Shown piece after piece: positions 44,990-51,653 of a stretch of 51,653 nt of DNA; position 1 is the first letter of the stretch, and each line of letters starts with the position of its first letter. The position numbers and the translations under genes are program-made. Below the pieces are notes generated by a model, which saw nothing but the letters and a program-made list of their open reading frames with translations, made no database searches and had not been told where the DNA came from. This DNA is from Elusimicrobiota bacterium (lineage in GTDB: Bacteria > Elusimicrobiota > Elusimicrobia > UBA1565). The DNA is taken from assembly GCA_016212885.1 (NCBI GenBank), contig JACRDO010000163.1, positions 1 through 51,653 of the forward strand, given 5' to 3'.

Positions 44990-46387
44990 TTATAGGTGCG
45001 CGTTGACCCACTTGGCGGCCATCTCCAGCAGGGTCTGCGTCCTCTTCGGCGAGTCCGATTCGGCGTAGGTGCGGATCAGCGGCTCGGTGCCGGATGGGCG
45101 CATGAGCAGCCAGTGGTCGTCTTCGAGGATGACCTTGATGCCGTCATCGCTCAGCGTGGCCTTGATGGAAGTGCCGGCGATCTTCTGTGGCAGCTTCTTC
45201 TGGATCTTCGCCGCGAAGGCCGCCTTGTCCGCCACCGGCTTGCCGACCTGGAAGTCCACGCGGCGGAAGCTGGAGGGCCCGTATTTCTTCTCGATCTCGG
45301 CCCAGAGCTCGGAAGGCTTCTTTTTCCGCTTGACGATCATCTCGAGGAACGCCAGGGAGGCGAGCAGGCCGTCGCGCTCAGGGATGCCCCCCTTCCAGGC
45401 GTAGCCGCCGGACTCCTCGCCGCCGAAGGCCGCCTGGCCCTGCGCGAGATGGTCCGCGATGTGCTTGAACCCTACGGGGACCTCCGCGAAGGGCAGGTTG
45501 TAGGCTTTGGCGATCCGTCCGGAAAGGTAGCCCATGGAGACCGACTGGACGATCTTCCCCCTGATCCCGCGCGTCCCGATGAGGTACTCGAGCAGCATGG
45601 GGTAAATCTGGCAGGGCGAGAGGTAGCGGCCCTTGTCGTCGATGGCGGCGAAGCGGTCTCCGTCTCCGTCGAGCGCGATGCCTGCCGCGGCGCCCTCCTT
45701 GAGGACCCGCTGCTTGAGGGCCTGGAGGTTCTTCTCGATCGGCTCCGGGTTCGCGCCGCCGAAAAGCGGGTCGCGGCCCGCGTTCATCTCGATGATCCGC
45801 TTCTGCCCCCGGGCCATCTCCCCGAGCAGCCCCCCCGCGGTCCCGTGCATGTAGTCGATGACCGCGGGCCCTGGAAGCCTTGAGATGAAGCCGGCGGGGT
45901 TGATGCGCGAGCGCAGGTAATCCAGGTAGTCCTTCTTGTAGGACTTGACGGCGGGCTCGCCCCCGCGCGCGGGGTTGGCGCGGTCTAAGAGCGATTCCAC
46001 CTCGGCCGTGACCGTTTCCGGCGCGGCGCGGCCCTCCAGCTTGATCTTCACGCCGTTGTAGGCCGGAGGATTGTGGCTGGCCGTCACGACGACGCCGACC
46101 GATTTCAGCTTGTGCGAGAGGTAGCTCACGGCCGGCGTGGGCAGGGCTTGCGCCAGCAGCACGGCCGAGTGCCCGTTGGCCTCCATCACCCGCGCGATCT
46201 CGTCTGCGAAGGCCTCGGACTGGAACCGCCAGTCGTAGCCGACGATCACGGTGTGCTTCGCCCGGGTCTTGGGCGGCTTCGTCTTGAGGTAGTCCGCGAT
46301 GGCCTGGGCCACCTTGCGGACGCTCTCGTAGGTGAAGTCGCGGGCCATCATCCCGCGCCAGCCGTCCGTGCCGAATTTTATTTCCAT
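44990..46387 (-). CDS. Phosphoglucomutase/phosphomannomutase
   Basis: A 465-residue alpha-D-phosphohexomutase: [15 protein letters not shown] at the N terminus, the phosphoserine loop [15 protein letters not shown], the metal loop [11 protein letters not shown], the sugar-binding GEESGGYAW and the C-terminal phosphate-binding [15 protein letters not shown]. It interconverts hexose-1- and 6-phosphates; the sequence alone does not tell glucose from mannose. Together with the nucleotidyltransferase 60 nt upstream and the dehydrogenases at 19882-22575 it would feed nucleotide-sugar synthesis. A Shine-Dalgarno AGGGGG precedes the ATG. Confidence 0.92.
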   Translation of the reverse strand: MEIKFGTDGWRGMMARDFTYESVRKVAQAIADYLKTKPPKTRAKHTVIVGYDWRFQSEAFADEIARVMEANGHSAVLLAQALPTPAVSYLSHKLKSVGVVVTASHNPPAYNGVKIKLEGRAAPETVTAEVESLLDRANPARGGEPAVKSYKKDYLDYLRSRINPAGFISRLPGPAVIDYMHGTAGGLLGEMARGQKRIIEMNAGRDPLFGGANPEPIEKNLQALKQRVLKEGAAAGIALDGDGDRFAAIDDKGRYLSPCQIYPMLLEYLIGTRGIRGKIVQSVSMGYLSGRIAKAYNLPFAEVPVGFKHIADHLAQGQAAFGGEESGGYAWKGGIPERDGLLASLAFLEMIVKRKKKPSELWAEIEKKYGPSSFRRVDFQVGKPVADKAAFAAKIQKKLPQKIAGTSIKATLSDDGIKVILEDDHWLLMRPSGTEPLIRTYAESDSPKRTQTLLEMAAKWVNAHL

Positions 46388-46402
46388 GGCGTTTTCCCCC
46401 TA

Positions 46403-46443
46403 AAACCCCCGCCCGCGCTTCACGCTCTGGCGCGCGGGGGTTT
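46403..46443 (-). terminator. Terminator-like hairpin after the nucleotidyltransferase gene
   Basis: AAACCCCCGCGCGC and GCGCGGGCGGGGGTTTT (minus strand) pair into a GC-rich stem with an 11-nt loop ending in TTTT, just after the stop at 46447. It is usable as a Rho-independent terminator between the nucleotidyltransferase and mutase genes. Confidence 0.65.
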
Positions 46444-46446
46444 CCT

Positions 46447-47526
46447 TCATAGCTGTGAATACTGCTTCACGACGGAGCCGTCGCCCAGGGCCCGGCCGGG
46501 GCCTATGGACGCGTTGGGCTCCACGACGCAGGCGTGGCCGACGACGCAGCCTGAAAGCCGCGCCCCGCGGCCGATGCGCGAGCGGCCGAGGATTACACAG
46601 TCCGAAAGCCAGGCTCCGCGCTCGACGACGCAGCCGGGGCCGATGCAGACCGAGCCTGAGAAGCGCACAAGGGGCGCCACGGACGCGCCGGCGCCCACGA
46701 GCACATGGCCGTCCCCTTCATGCGCGGCATCCGCGGCCAAGCGCGCCTTGGCCTCCCACAGGAACGCGCCCCGGCGCCGCAGGCGCGCTTTCCTGAATAA
46801 AGCGGCGCCCGCGCCGGCTTCGCAGAGGATGTCCAAATGGACCTGGAGGTATTTCTCGACTGTCCCGATGTCCATCCAGTAGCCGCCCGTCACGCAGCCG
46901 TAGAAGGGGCGGCCGGCCTCCAGCAGGGATGGGAAAAGGCCCCGCTCGAGCGAGTAAGGCTTTCCCGGAGGGATGCGCCCCACCACCGAAGGCTCGAAGA
47001 CGTAGGCGCCGGCGTTGACGGTGCGGCAGGAGATTTCGTCGAGCGAAGGCTTCTCGATGAAGCGCAGGATTCGGCCGTCCTTCGCGGTTTCGACGAGCCC
47101 GTAGAGCGTCGGGTCCTTGACTCGGACGAGCGCGATGGAGGCCTCGGCCCGCTTGGCCCGGTGGGCGCGCAGAAGGGCGGTGAGATCGAGGTCATGGAGG
47201 ACGTCTCCGTTCAATACGAGGAAGGCCTCCGCGGGGTCGAGCGCCGCGGCGGAGTTCCGGACCGCTCCTCCGGTGCCGAGCGGGCTTTTTTCGCAGGCAT
47301 ACCGTATCCTCAAGCCGAACCTGCGCCCATCGCCGAAGGTCCGCGGGAAGGCTTCGGACCGGTAGGCGGTGGCCACGACCGCCTCGCGGATCCCATGTCG
47401 CCTCAAAAGGGCGAATTGATGGGCTAGAAAGGGGAGATTCGCCACGGGCAGGAGCGGCTTGGGCGTTTGGCAGGTAAAGGGGCGCAGCCTCAAGCCCTGG
47501 CCGCCCGTGAGGATGAGCGCTTTCAT
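46447..47526 (-). CDS. Sugar-1-phosphate nucleotidyltransferase with left-handed beta helix
   Basis: A 359-residue protein of the mannose-1-phosphate guanylyltransferase / glucose-1-phosphate nucleotidyltransferase type: GGQGLRLRPFTCQTPKPLLPVANLPFL (nucleotide-binding signature), LGTGGAVRNS, NGDVLHDLDL (metal-binding Asp), FIEKPS and GYWMDIGT, then a C-terminal hexapeptide-repeat region (VRFSGSVCIGPGCVVERGAWLSDCVILG...). It makes NDP-sugars from sugar-1-phosphates. A GDP-mannose or dTDP/CDP-type product cannot be decided. Its partner mutase is encoded downstream. Confidence 0.88.
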   Translation of the reverse strand: MKALILTGGQGLRLRPFTCQTPKPLLPVANLPFLAHQFALLRRHGIREAVVATAYRSEAFPRTFGDGRRFGLRIRYACEKSPLGTGGAVRNSAAALDPAEAFLVLNGDVLHDLDLTALLRAHRAKRAEASIALVRVKDPTLYGLVETAKDGRILRFIEKPSLDEISCRTVNAGAYVFEPSVVGRIPPGKPYSLERGLFPSLLEAGRPFYGCVTGGYWMDIGTVEKYLQVHLDILCEAGAGAALFRKARLRRRGAFLWEAKARLAADAAHEGDGHVLVGAGASVAPLVRFSGSVCIGPGCVVERGAWLSDCVILGRSRIGRGARLSGCVVGHACVVEPNASIGPGRALGDGSVVKQYSQL

Positions 47527-47577
47527 GGGTGCTCTGAGCGGGCGATATCGCGTGATTTGGCCGGGCGATCTTGGCCC

Positions 47578-48171
47578 TCAGAAGGAGATGCCGACGCCAA
47601 GGGTGATGTCCAGGCCGTCGAGATCGACGAGGGTTGCGCTGGCCCCGCCAAAAGGAGCCGGGATCGGGGTGAAGCCCCTAATAAACCGGTAGCCGACGCC
47701 AAGCTTGATCTGAGCATCCTTGTTCTGCGTAGGACCGTACAGGACCATGACCAGAGGCTCTATGAAAGGACTGGTCAGGCTGCTGACGCCGGGGATGTTG
47801 CTGGAAAAGATGGCTGCGCCCGCCCAGAGGCCCAAGTTCATCCCCACTTCCTCGTTGTCGCTCGTGTAAATTCGCTGGTAGGCTGCGAGTCCTTGGCTGA
47901 GTGCAAAGACATCGCCGGCCACCATCGCGCCGGCCACGGCCTCTTGTCCCCGGCCATGGAGAACCTCTGCCCGATAACCCAAGCTCAGGAAATCATCAAT
48001 CTTGAAATTGAATCCAAAATTCACTCCTTCCCCTCGGAACCGGCTGTCCCTGGGTTGATAGAAACTTGGCATCGCGTCGAATCCTTTTTCGGCCGCAGCC
48101 GCGTGGGACGGCCAGAAGGCCGGAAAAATAAGCGATCCGGCGATGACAGCTCCCTTTAGCTTCGTTCCCAC
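47578..48171 (-). CDS. Small outer-membrane beta-barrel protein, copy 1
   Basis: A 197-residue exported protein starting at GTG 48171 with a strong Shine-Dalgarno (AGGGGGG). After the signal peptide come FDAMPSFYQPRDSRFRGEGVNFGFNFKIDDFLSLGYRAE and, at the end, LGVGYRFIRGFTP...DLDGLDITLGVGISF. Alternating hydrophobic residues and a terminal Phe fit an eight-strand barrel of OmpW/OmpA size. It is a clear paralogue of the next gene (shared FYQPRDSRF, SPFIEPLV, GVGYRF, DFDGLDIT). Specific function unknown. Confidence 0.75.
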   Translation of the reverse strand: MGTKLKGAVIAGSLIFPAFWPSHAAAAEKGFDAMPSFYQPRDSRFRGEGVNFGFNFKIDDFLSLGYRAEVLHGRGQEAVAGAMVAGDVFALSQGLAAYQRIYTSDNEEVGMNLGLWAGAAIFSSNIPGVSSLTSPFIEPLVMVLYGPTQNKDAQIKLGVGYRFIRGFTPIPAPFGGASATLVDLDGLDITLGVGISF

Positions 48172-48208
48172 TGACCCCCCTTTGGTTGAACTGAGAAAAT
48201 AGCCTCAT

Positions 48209-48240
48209 TAGGCCGCCCCACCACACGGTGGGGCGGCCTA
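48209..48240 (-). terminator. 14-bp perfect hairpin between the two barrel genes
   Basis: TAGGCCGCCCCACC and GGTGGGGCGGCCTA (48209-48222, 48227-48240) form a perfect 14-bp stem with a 4-nt loop. On the minus strand it lies 42 nt after the stop of the 48282-48866 gene and is followed by ATGAGGCTATTTTC, so it can terminate or partly attenuate transcription into copy 1. Confidence 0.75.
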
Positions 48241-48281
48241 AATCCGGCCGAAACCAACCTACCCAATCAGAATAAGCTGGT

Positions 48282-48866
48282 TCAGAAGGCCAGGCCGACT
48301 CCGAAGGTGATGTCCAACCCGTCGAAGTCCTTCAAGCGCGCACCGCCAGCAAACGCATTCGCAGCGGTGAAGTTCCGGACGAACCGGTAGCCGACGCCGA
48401 ACTTGACCGAGGTCTCCACCTTTCCCCCGCTGGTGTACGCTACCTTGACCAGAGGCTCGATAAAGGGGCTGGTCTGAGCGCCGACAGTGCCAAGGCCTGT
48501 GGGCAATGAGGCTGAGCCCAGCCATAAGCCTAGAGCGCCTGCGAATTTGTTCTCATCAGCGTTGAATACCTGATAGAAGGCATCGATTCCCTGGCTGGTC
48601 ATCTGGGCATTGCCTGTCAGCGTCGCGCCGCCCACTGCTTCTTCGCCCTTCACGTTCATTTCCTCTACCCGGTATCCCAAGGTGAGTTTATCATCAATCT
48701 TGAAATTGATGCCCACATTGGTCCCCATGCCTTGGAAGCGGCTGTCCCTGGGTTGATAGAAGTTTCCCATGATGTCGAATCCCAACCCGACTCCCGCATG
48801 CGCTGGCTGAGAGCTAACAAACGCCAGAGCCAGCAACGCAATAACGACCTTCACTTGCTTTTGCAT
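48282..48866 (-). CDS. Small outer-membrane beta-barrel protein, copy 2
   Basis: A 194-residue exported protein: signal peptide MQKQVKVVIALLALAFVSSQPAHAG, then LGFDIMGNFYQPRDSRFQGMGTNVGINFKIDDKLTLGYRVEEMN, and a C-terminal FGVGYRFVRNFTAANAFAGGARLKDFDGLDITFGVGLAF. Same family as copy 1, with somewhat lower GC at the 5' end. It is driven by a strong promoter (48978-49005) with a 105-nt structured leader, unlike the leaderless genes, which suggests high expression. Confidence 0.78.
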   Translation of the reverse strand: MQKQVKVVIALLALAFVSSQPAHAGVGLGFDIMGNFYQPRDSRFQGMGTNVGINFKIDDKLTLGYRVEEMNVKGEEAVGGATLTGNAQMTSQGIDAFYQVFNADENKFAGALGLWLGSASLPTGLGTVGAQTSPFIEPLVKVAYTSGGKVETSVKFGVGYRFVRNFTAANAFAGGARLKDFDGLDITFGVGLAF

Positions 48867-48907
48867 TCACACTCTCCTATGCTGTATAGCGCTTTCGTTT
48901 TTTACTC

Positions 48908-48953
48908 AGGCGGCGATAAGCTGCGCACAACTTGCTTGGCTTATCATCCGCCT
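48908..48953 (-). promoter_or_regulatory. Stem-loop in the leader of barrel copy 2
   Basis: AGGCGGCGATAAGC (48908-48921) and GCTTATCATCCGCCT (48939-48953) pair with a one-base bulge around a 17-nt loop, in the middle of the predicted 5' untranslated region. It could stabilise the mRNA or take part in attenuation; no known riboswitch is recognised. Confidence 0.5.
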
Positions 48954-48971
48954 TTGCCAGCGCACAGCGGG

Positions 48972-49005
48972 AGGAAATATATACATTTCCTAAATTTGTT
49001 GTCAA
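48972..49005 (-). promoter_or_regulatory. Strong promoter with palindromic operator
   Basis: On the minus strand TTGACA (49000-49005), 16 bp, TATATA (48978-48983). A palindrome AGGAAAT-N6-ATTTCCT (48972-48991) spans the -10 region and part of the spacer, a typical place for a repressor site. It drives the barrel gene 48866-48282. Confidence 0.7.
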
Positions 49006-49059
49006 GCGAAATCTTTTCCGGGGGAAGCGGATGGCCGTTTTCCTCGCGATAATGGTAAG

Positions 49060-50028
49060 ATGGGACGTGGAACCATGGCCGTTTCGACGGCTTGCGAAGA
49101 ATCCCTCTCCCGCGTGCGGGCCTCCATCGACCGGCGCGTCGCCGCGCTCGGCGGGCGCATCGGCGACCACCTGGCCGCTTTCGTGGGCCGGCCCGGGAAG
49201 ATGCTCCGCGCGCGCTATGCCCTGCGCCTGGGCTGCGCGCTGGGCGTCGAGGCCCGCGCCGCGGAGCGGGCGGCCTGCGCCGCGGAGCTCATCCACAACG
49301 CCTCCCTGCTCCACGACGACTGCGTGGACGGCGCCGCGCTTCGCCGCGGCTCTGCGACGCCCAACGGGCTCTTCGGCGCCACCGCGGGCATCCTCCTCGG
49401 GGACCTGGCCTTCGCCGAAGGCTTGGACGAGGCTTCCGACCTCTCCGCCCGCGCCTCGCGCAGGCTGGTGGACACCGCGCGGGAGATGGTCGCAGGCGAG
49501 CTCCAGGAGGAGTTCCTCCGCGGAAGCCTGAACGTCTCCGCGCAGGGGTACTTCGGCATCGTCTCCCGCAAGTCCGGCGCGCTCTTCGAGTGGATCGGCG
49601 CGGCGCTCTCCGAGGCCAGCCCGCTCGAGCACCCCCGCCAGGCTCCTCCCCGGATCGGACGCTCGGCCGGAATCATCCTGCAGATCGTTGACGATATCCA
49701 TGATTTCACGCTGGACCGCGAGACCGCGGGCAAGGAGCCCGGGCAGGATTTCATGCTCGGCCGGCTGACCCTCCCCTCCATCCTGGCCCTGGATGATGAA
49801 GTCCTTAGGCCGCGCTTCCTGGAGCTCTGGAACCGGAGCCCGCGGGGAAGGGAGGCCGTCGCGGAGATGGTCGCCCTGCTTCGAGACCGCGGCTGCTTCG
49901 AGGCCGCGAGGGCCAAGGGCCGCGAGTTCTTAGACCATGCCCTGCCGCTGGCCGCCTCGCTTCCGGTCAAGGACGAGGCGGCCCGGCTCTCCGAGTTCCT
50001 GGAGGCGCTCTTCCGGAGGGAATTCTGA
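49060..50028 (+). CDS. Polyprenyl diphosphate synthase
   Basis: A 322-residue trans-isoprenyl diphosphate synthase. First Asp-rich motif LLHDDCVDGA (DDxxD, residues 86-90), followed by RRGSATPNG; second motif ILQIVDDIHDFTLD (about 211-215) followed by GKEPGQDFMLGRLTLP. It elongates an allylic diphosphate for quinone side chains or carrier lipid. ATG 49060 lies 6 nt after GATAAT (49048-49053), giving a leaderless mRNA; ATG 49075 is an alternative. The gene overlaps the next by one base (TGATG). Confidence 0.88.
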   Translation: MGRGTMAVSTACEESLSRVRASIDRRVAALGGRIGDHLAAFVGRPGKMLRARYALRLGCALGVEARAAERAACAAELIHNASLLHDDCVDGAALRRGSATPNGLFGATAGILLGDLAFAEGLDEASDLSARASRRLVDTAREMVAGELQEEFLRGSLNVSAQGYFGIVSRKSGALFEWIGAALSEASPLEHPRQAPPRIGRSAGIILQIVDDIHDFTLDRETAGKEPGQDFMLGRLTLPSILALDDEVLRPRFLELWNRSPRGREAVAEMVALLRDRGCFEAARAKGREFLDHALPLAASLPVKDEAARLSEFLEALFRREF

Positions 50029-50459
50029 TGGGCCGCTATCAGAGCCTCATCCGGCGGGCGTGGCTCAGCGGCGAGTACCGGGCCGGGAAGGCGGGCGGCG
50101 AGGACCCTGTCCGCGAAGACGGCCGGGCCCTGCGCTCTTTCATCCGGTCGAAGATGGAGTGGATCGTCGAGAGGGAGGCTCCCGGGGATGCGGCGCGCGC
50201 GGGCGCCCTGAGGCTTTCGCGCGGGGTCCGGTTCCGGCCGGAGGGGCCCGGCGGCCTGCTCTATGAGACCCGTTCGGAGAAGGTGTTCCGGCTCAGCGCG
50301 ACCGGCGCCGCCCTCATCCGGGAGATCGCGCGAGGGGCCGGCAGGGAGGAGGCCGTGGCGAGGCTCAAGTCCCGCTTCCTGGACCCGGACGGCTCGATCG
50401 AGCGCGAGGCCCAAGCCTTCATCGAGGACCTGCTGTCGCGGGGATTGATCGCGTCATGA
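50028..50459 (+). CDS. PqqD-like (RRE-fold) protein
   Basis: A 143-residue protein. About residues 65-143 match the PqqD family: VRFRPEGPGGLLYETRSEKVFRLSATGAALIREIARG, then LKSRFLDPDGSIEREAQAFIEDLLSRGLI, the winged-helix fold that acts as peptide-recognition element in ribosomal-peptide modification. The N-terminal 60 residues are charged and helical. No precursor peptide or radical-SAM partner is next to it in this window, so its role here is open; isolated PqqD-like proteins also occur in polysaccharide clusters. Translation is coupled on both sides (TGATG and TCATGATG). Confidence 0.75.
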   Translation: MGRYQSLIRRAWLSGEYRAGKAGGEDPVREDGRALRSFIRSKMEWIVEREAPGDAARAGALRLSRGVRFRPEGPGGLLYETRSEKVFRLSATGAALIREIARGAGREEAVARLKSRFLDPDGSIEREAQAFIEDLLSRGLIAS

Positions 50460-51160
50460 TGGAGAACCAGCCGCCGCTCGCGCAGAAGATCCTCATCGTC
50501 GACGACAGCGAGGACTGGAACGAGCTCGTCAAGCTCTGGCTCAAGAACGCGGGCTACCAGGACCTGCTGGTCGCGGCCGACGGCGCCGGCGCCGTCGCCC
50601 TGGCGCGCAAGGCGGTGCCCGACTGCATCCTCTTAGACCTCGTGCTCCCGGACATGGACGGGCTGGAGGTCTGTAAGACGATCCGCTCCATCCCGGCCCT
50701 TGGCAAGACCCCGATCGTGATGCTGACCGCCCACCGCAAGGACAAGATCATGGGCCTGGAGTACGGGGCCGATTATTTCGTTCAGAAGTCCGAGAACCCC
50801 GCGGAGCTCCTGGCGACCCTGCGGGCGGTCTTCCGCCGCCGCGAGCTCGACCAAAACATCTATCGCAAAGGGGACGTCGCGCTCAATCTCGGCAACCGCG
50901 AGGTCTTCTTCCACGACGTGCACGTGATCACCCTGACCCCGAAGACCTTCGAGCTCTTCTACATCCTGCTCGAGCGCAGCCCCGAGCCGGTCCACAAGGA
51001 GATCCTCTACTCCGCGGTGGAGGGCCGAAAGCGCCCGGAGCTCTCCCGCGCGCTGGACATCCTGATGAACCGCCTTCGCAAGAACCTGCCGGTCATGCTC
51101 CAGAGGCGCATCAAGGCGGTCAAGGGCTTCGGGTACGTGTACATCCGCAAGACGGATTGA
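50456..51160 (+). CDS. OmpR-type response regulator
   Basis: A 234-residue two-component regulator. Receiver: ILIVDDSEDW, phospho-acceptor Asp61 (ILLDLVLPDMDG), Thr91 (VMLTAH) and Lys111 (YFVQKSE). C-terminal winged helix (about 140-234): ITLTPKTFELFYILLERSPEPVHKEILYSAV, then RALDILMNRLRKNLPVMLQRRIKAVKGFGYVY, the usual recognition-helix and wing, though the helix has NRLRKNL in place of the common SRLRKKL. ATG 50456 overlaps the previous gene by 4 nt. No histidine kinase is next to it; the soluble kinase at 22581 is one candidate partner. Confidence 0.88.
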   Translation: MMENQPPLAQKILIVDDSEDWNELVKLWLKNAGYQDLLVAADGAGAVALARKAVPDCILLDLVLPDMDGLEVCKTIRSIPALGKTPIVMLTAHRKDKIMGLEYGADYFVQKSENPAELLATLRAVFRRRELDQNIYRKGDVALNLGNREVFFHDVHVITLTPKTFELFYILLERSPEPVHKEILYSAVEGRKRPELSRALDILMNRLRKNLPVMLQRRIKAVKGFGYVYIRKTD

Positions 51161-51209
51161 CTTTGAACGATGAGCAACCATGCCCGGAAATAAGCTCGGA
51201 AGGGATCGA

Positions 51210-51367
51210 CTTCCGAGCTGCTTCCGAGTTCTTCGCGGGAAGCCGCCGCGCTGTGGAAGACCTCGGACCGCACCGCAAGGACGCGATTGCGCAAACTGGT
51301 TGATGAGGCAGTGCTAGTGGAGGTGGGAACCGGCCCCAAGGATCCCCGGCGGACGTACGTGCTTTGA
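51210..51367 (+). pseudogene. C-terminal winged-helix fragment
   Basis: A frame ending with TGA at 51365-51367 reads EAAALWKTSDRTARTRLRKLVDEAVLVEVGTGPKDPRRTYVL, a typical winged helix at the end of Fic-type or transcriptional regulator proteins. No start codon or upstream domain in the same frame is apparent, so it is probably a remnant. The remaining 51368-51653 shows no gene that I can support. Confidence 0.4.
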
Positions 51368-51653
51368 GGAAGGCCGGTGATTGTTCTGGCACAAGGGTTC
51401 GACATCGTATGACAATCTTCGTCGTGGTTGCTTTCAATCAGGCAATTCATGCATAGGCTCTATAGCAAGATTTGGGATGCGGCAGAGGCAAGCCCAGACT
51501 GAGGACGCGAGACTATACTATGAAGCCGTCGTTTCTGCGCGCGCCGCGAAGATTTGTATCGGAAGACACTGGATACGGCGCGCATATTTCTTGTAGCTCT
51601 GAGCGGTGAGCTCTGAGCCACGACTTTATGAAGACCGTTGACGACAGCTCACG

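Noticed and set aside
51381..51596. A 71-codon frame near the right end
   Set aside because: No recognisable motif, no ribosome-binding site or promoter, unusual composition; not supportable as a gene.

Overview
The window is a GC-rich chromosomal segment of a Gram-negative (diderm) bacterium. Outer-membrane biogenesis genes (LptF/LptG-type permeases), a very large SprA-like outer-membrane protein, several small beta-barrel proteins, type IV pilin-like proteins and many Hanks-type kinases fit a deep-branching lineage. I lean towards Elusimicrobiota or a relative, but this is a guess from gene style; no rRNA or marker tree is available here.

Layout. Positions 1-2700 hold a secreted protein, a HicBA-type toxin-antitoxin pair and a divergent AAA_14/DUF4143 ATPase. 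Positions 2650-18950 are a mosaic accessory island built from repeated copies of one cassette. The central find is a complete diversity-generating retroelement (DGR): a DGR reverse transcriptase (16316-17353), an Avd-type four-helix protein (15975-16319), an HRDC-domain accessory protein (15437-16045), a template repeat (TR, 17336-17459) and two variable repeats (VR1 8617-8740, VR2 15191-15314). Every TR/VR difference lies at a TR adenine (17 of 27 in VR1, 22 of 27 in VR2). Each VR is the 3' end of a giant gene coding for TPR + Ser/Thr kinase + TPR + WD40 propeller + one membrane segment + FGE-sulfatase/C-type-lectin-like ectodomain. These look like receptor kinases with a hypermutable sensor tip. 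The first target is followed by a deleted remnant of hrdc-avd-RT, so VR1 would depend on the intact RT of the second cassette. Fragments of a dolichyl-phosphate-mannose-synthase-like glycosyltransferase, a repeated promoter, and copies of a coiled-coil gene mark the joints between cassette copies. Toxin-antitoxin genes (PIN, AF2212-like, HicBA) are scattered through it.

Positions 18263-22575 are a surface-polysaccharide cluster (glycosyltransferase, UDP-glucuronate decarboxylase-like epimerase, UDP-glucose dehydrogenase, and a divergent UDP-N-acetyl-hexosamine dehydrogenase), followed by a soluble histidine kinase and a decayed ISKra4-like transposase. Positions 25377-32210 carry ComF and the SprA-like giant with a near-consensus sigma-70 promoter. 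Positions 32454-38073 carry an ECF sigma factor, a small Ig-like membrane protein, a Hint-domain secreted protein and an operon of three related secreted proteins plus three pilin-like proteins; two of the genes share an ECF-type promoter motif. Positions 38107-51160 hold LptF/LptG, a transmembrane kinase, a PorV/TraF-like barrel, MetK, phosphoglucomutase, a nucleotidyltransferase, two paralogous small barrels, a polyprenyl synthase, a PqqD-like protein and an OmpR-type response regulator.

A recurring feature is a TATAAT-type -10 box 3-12 nt ahead of the start codon, suggesting leaderless or near-leaderless transcripts for many genes, including the DGR targets.
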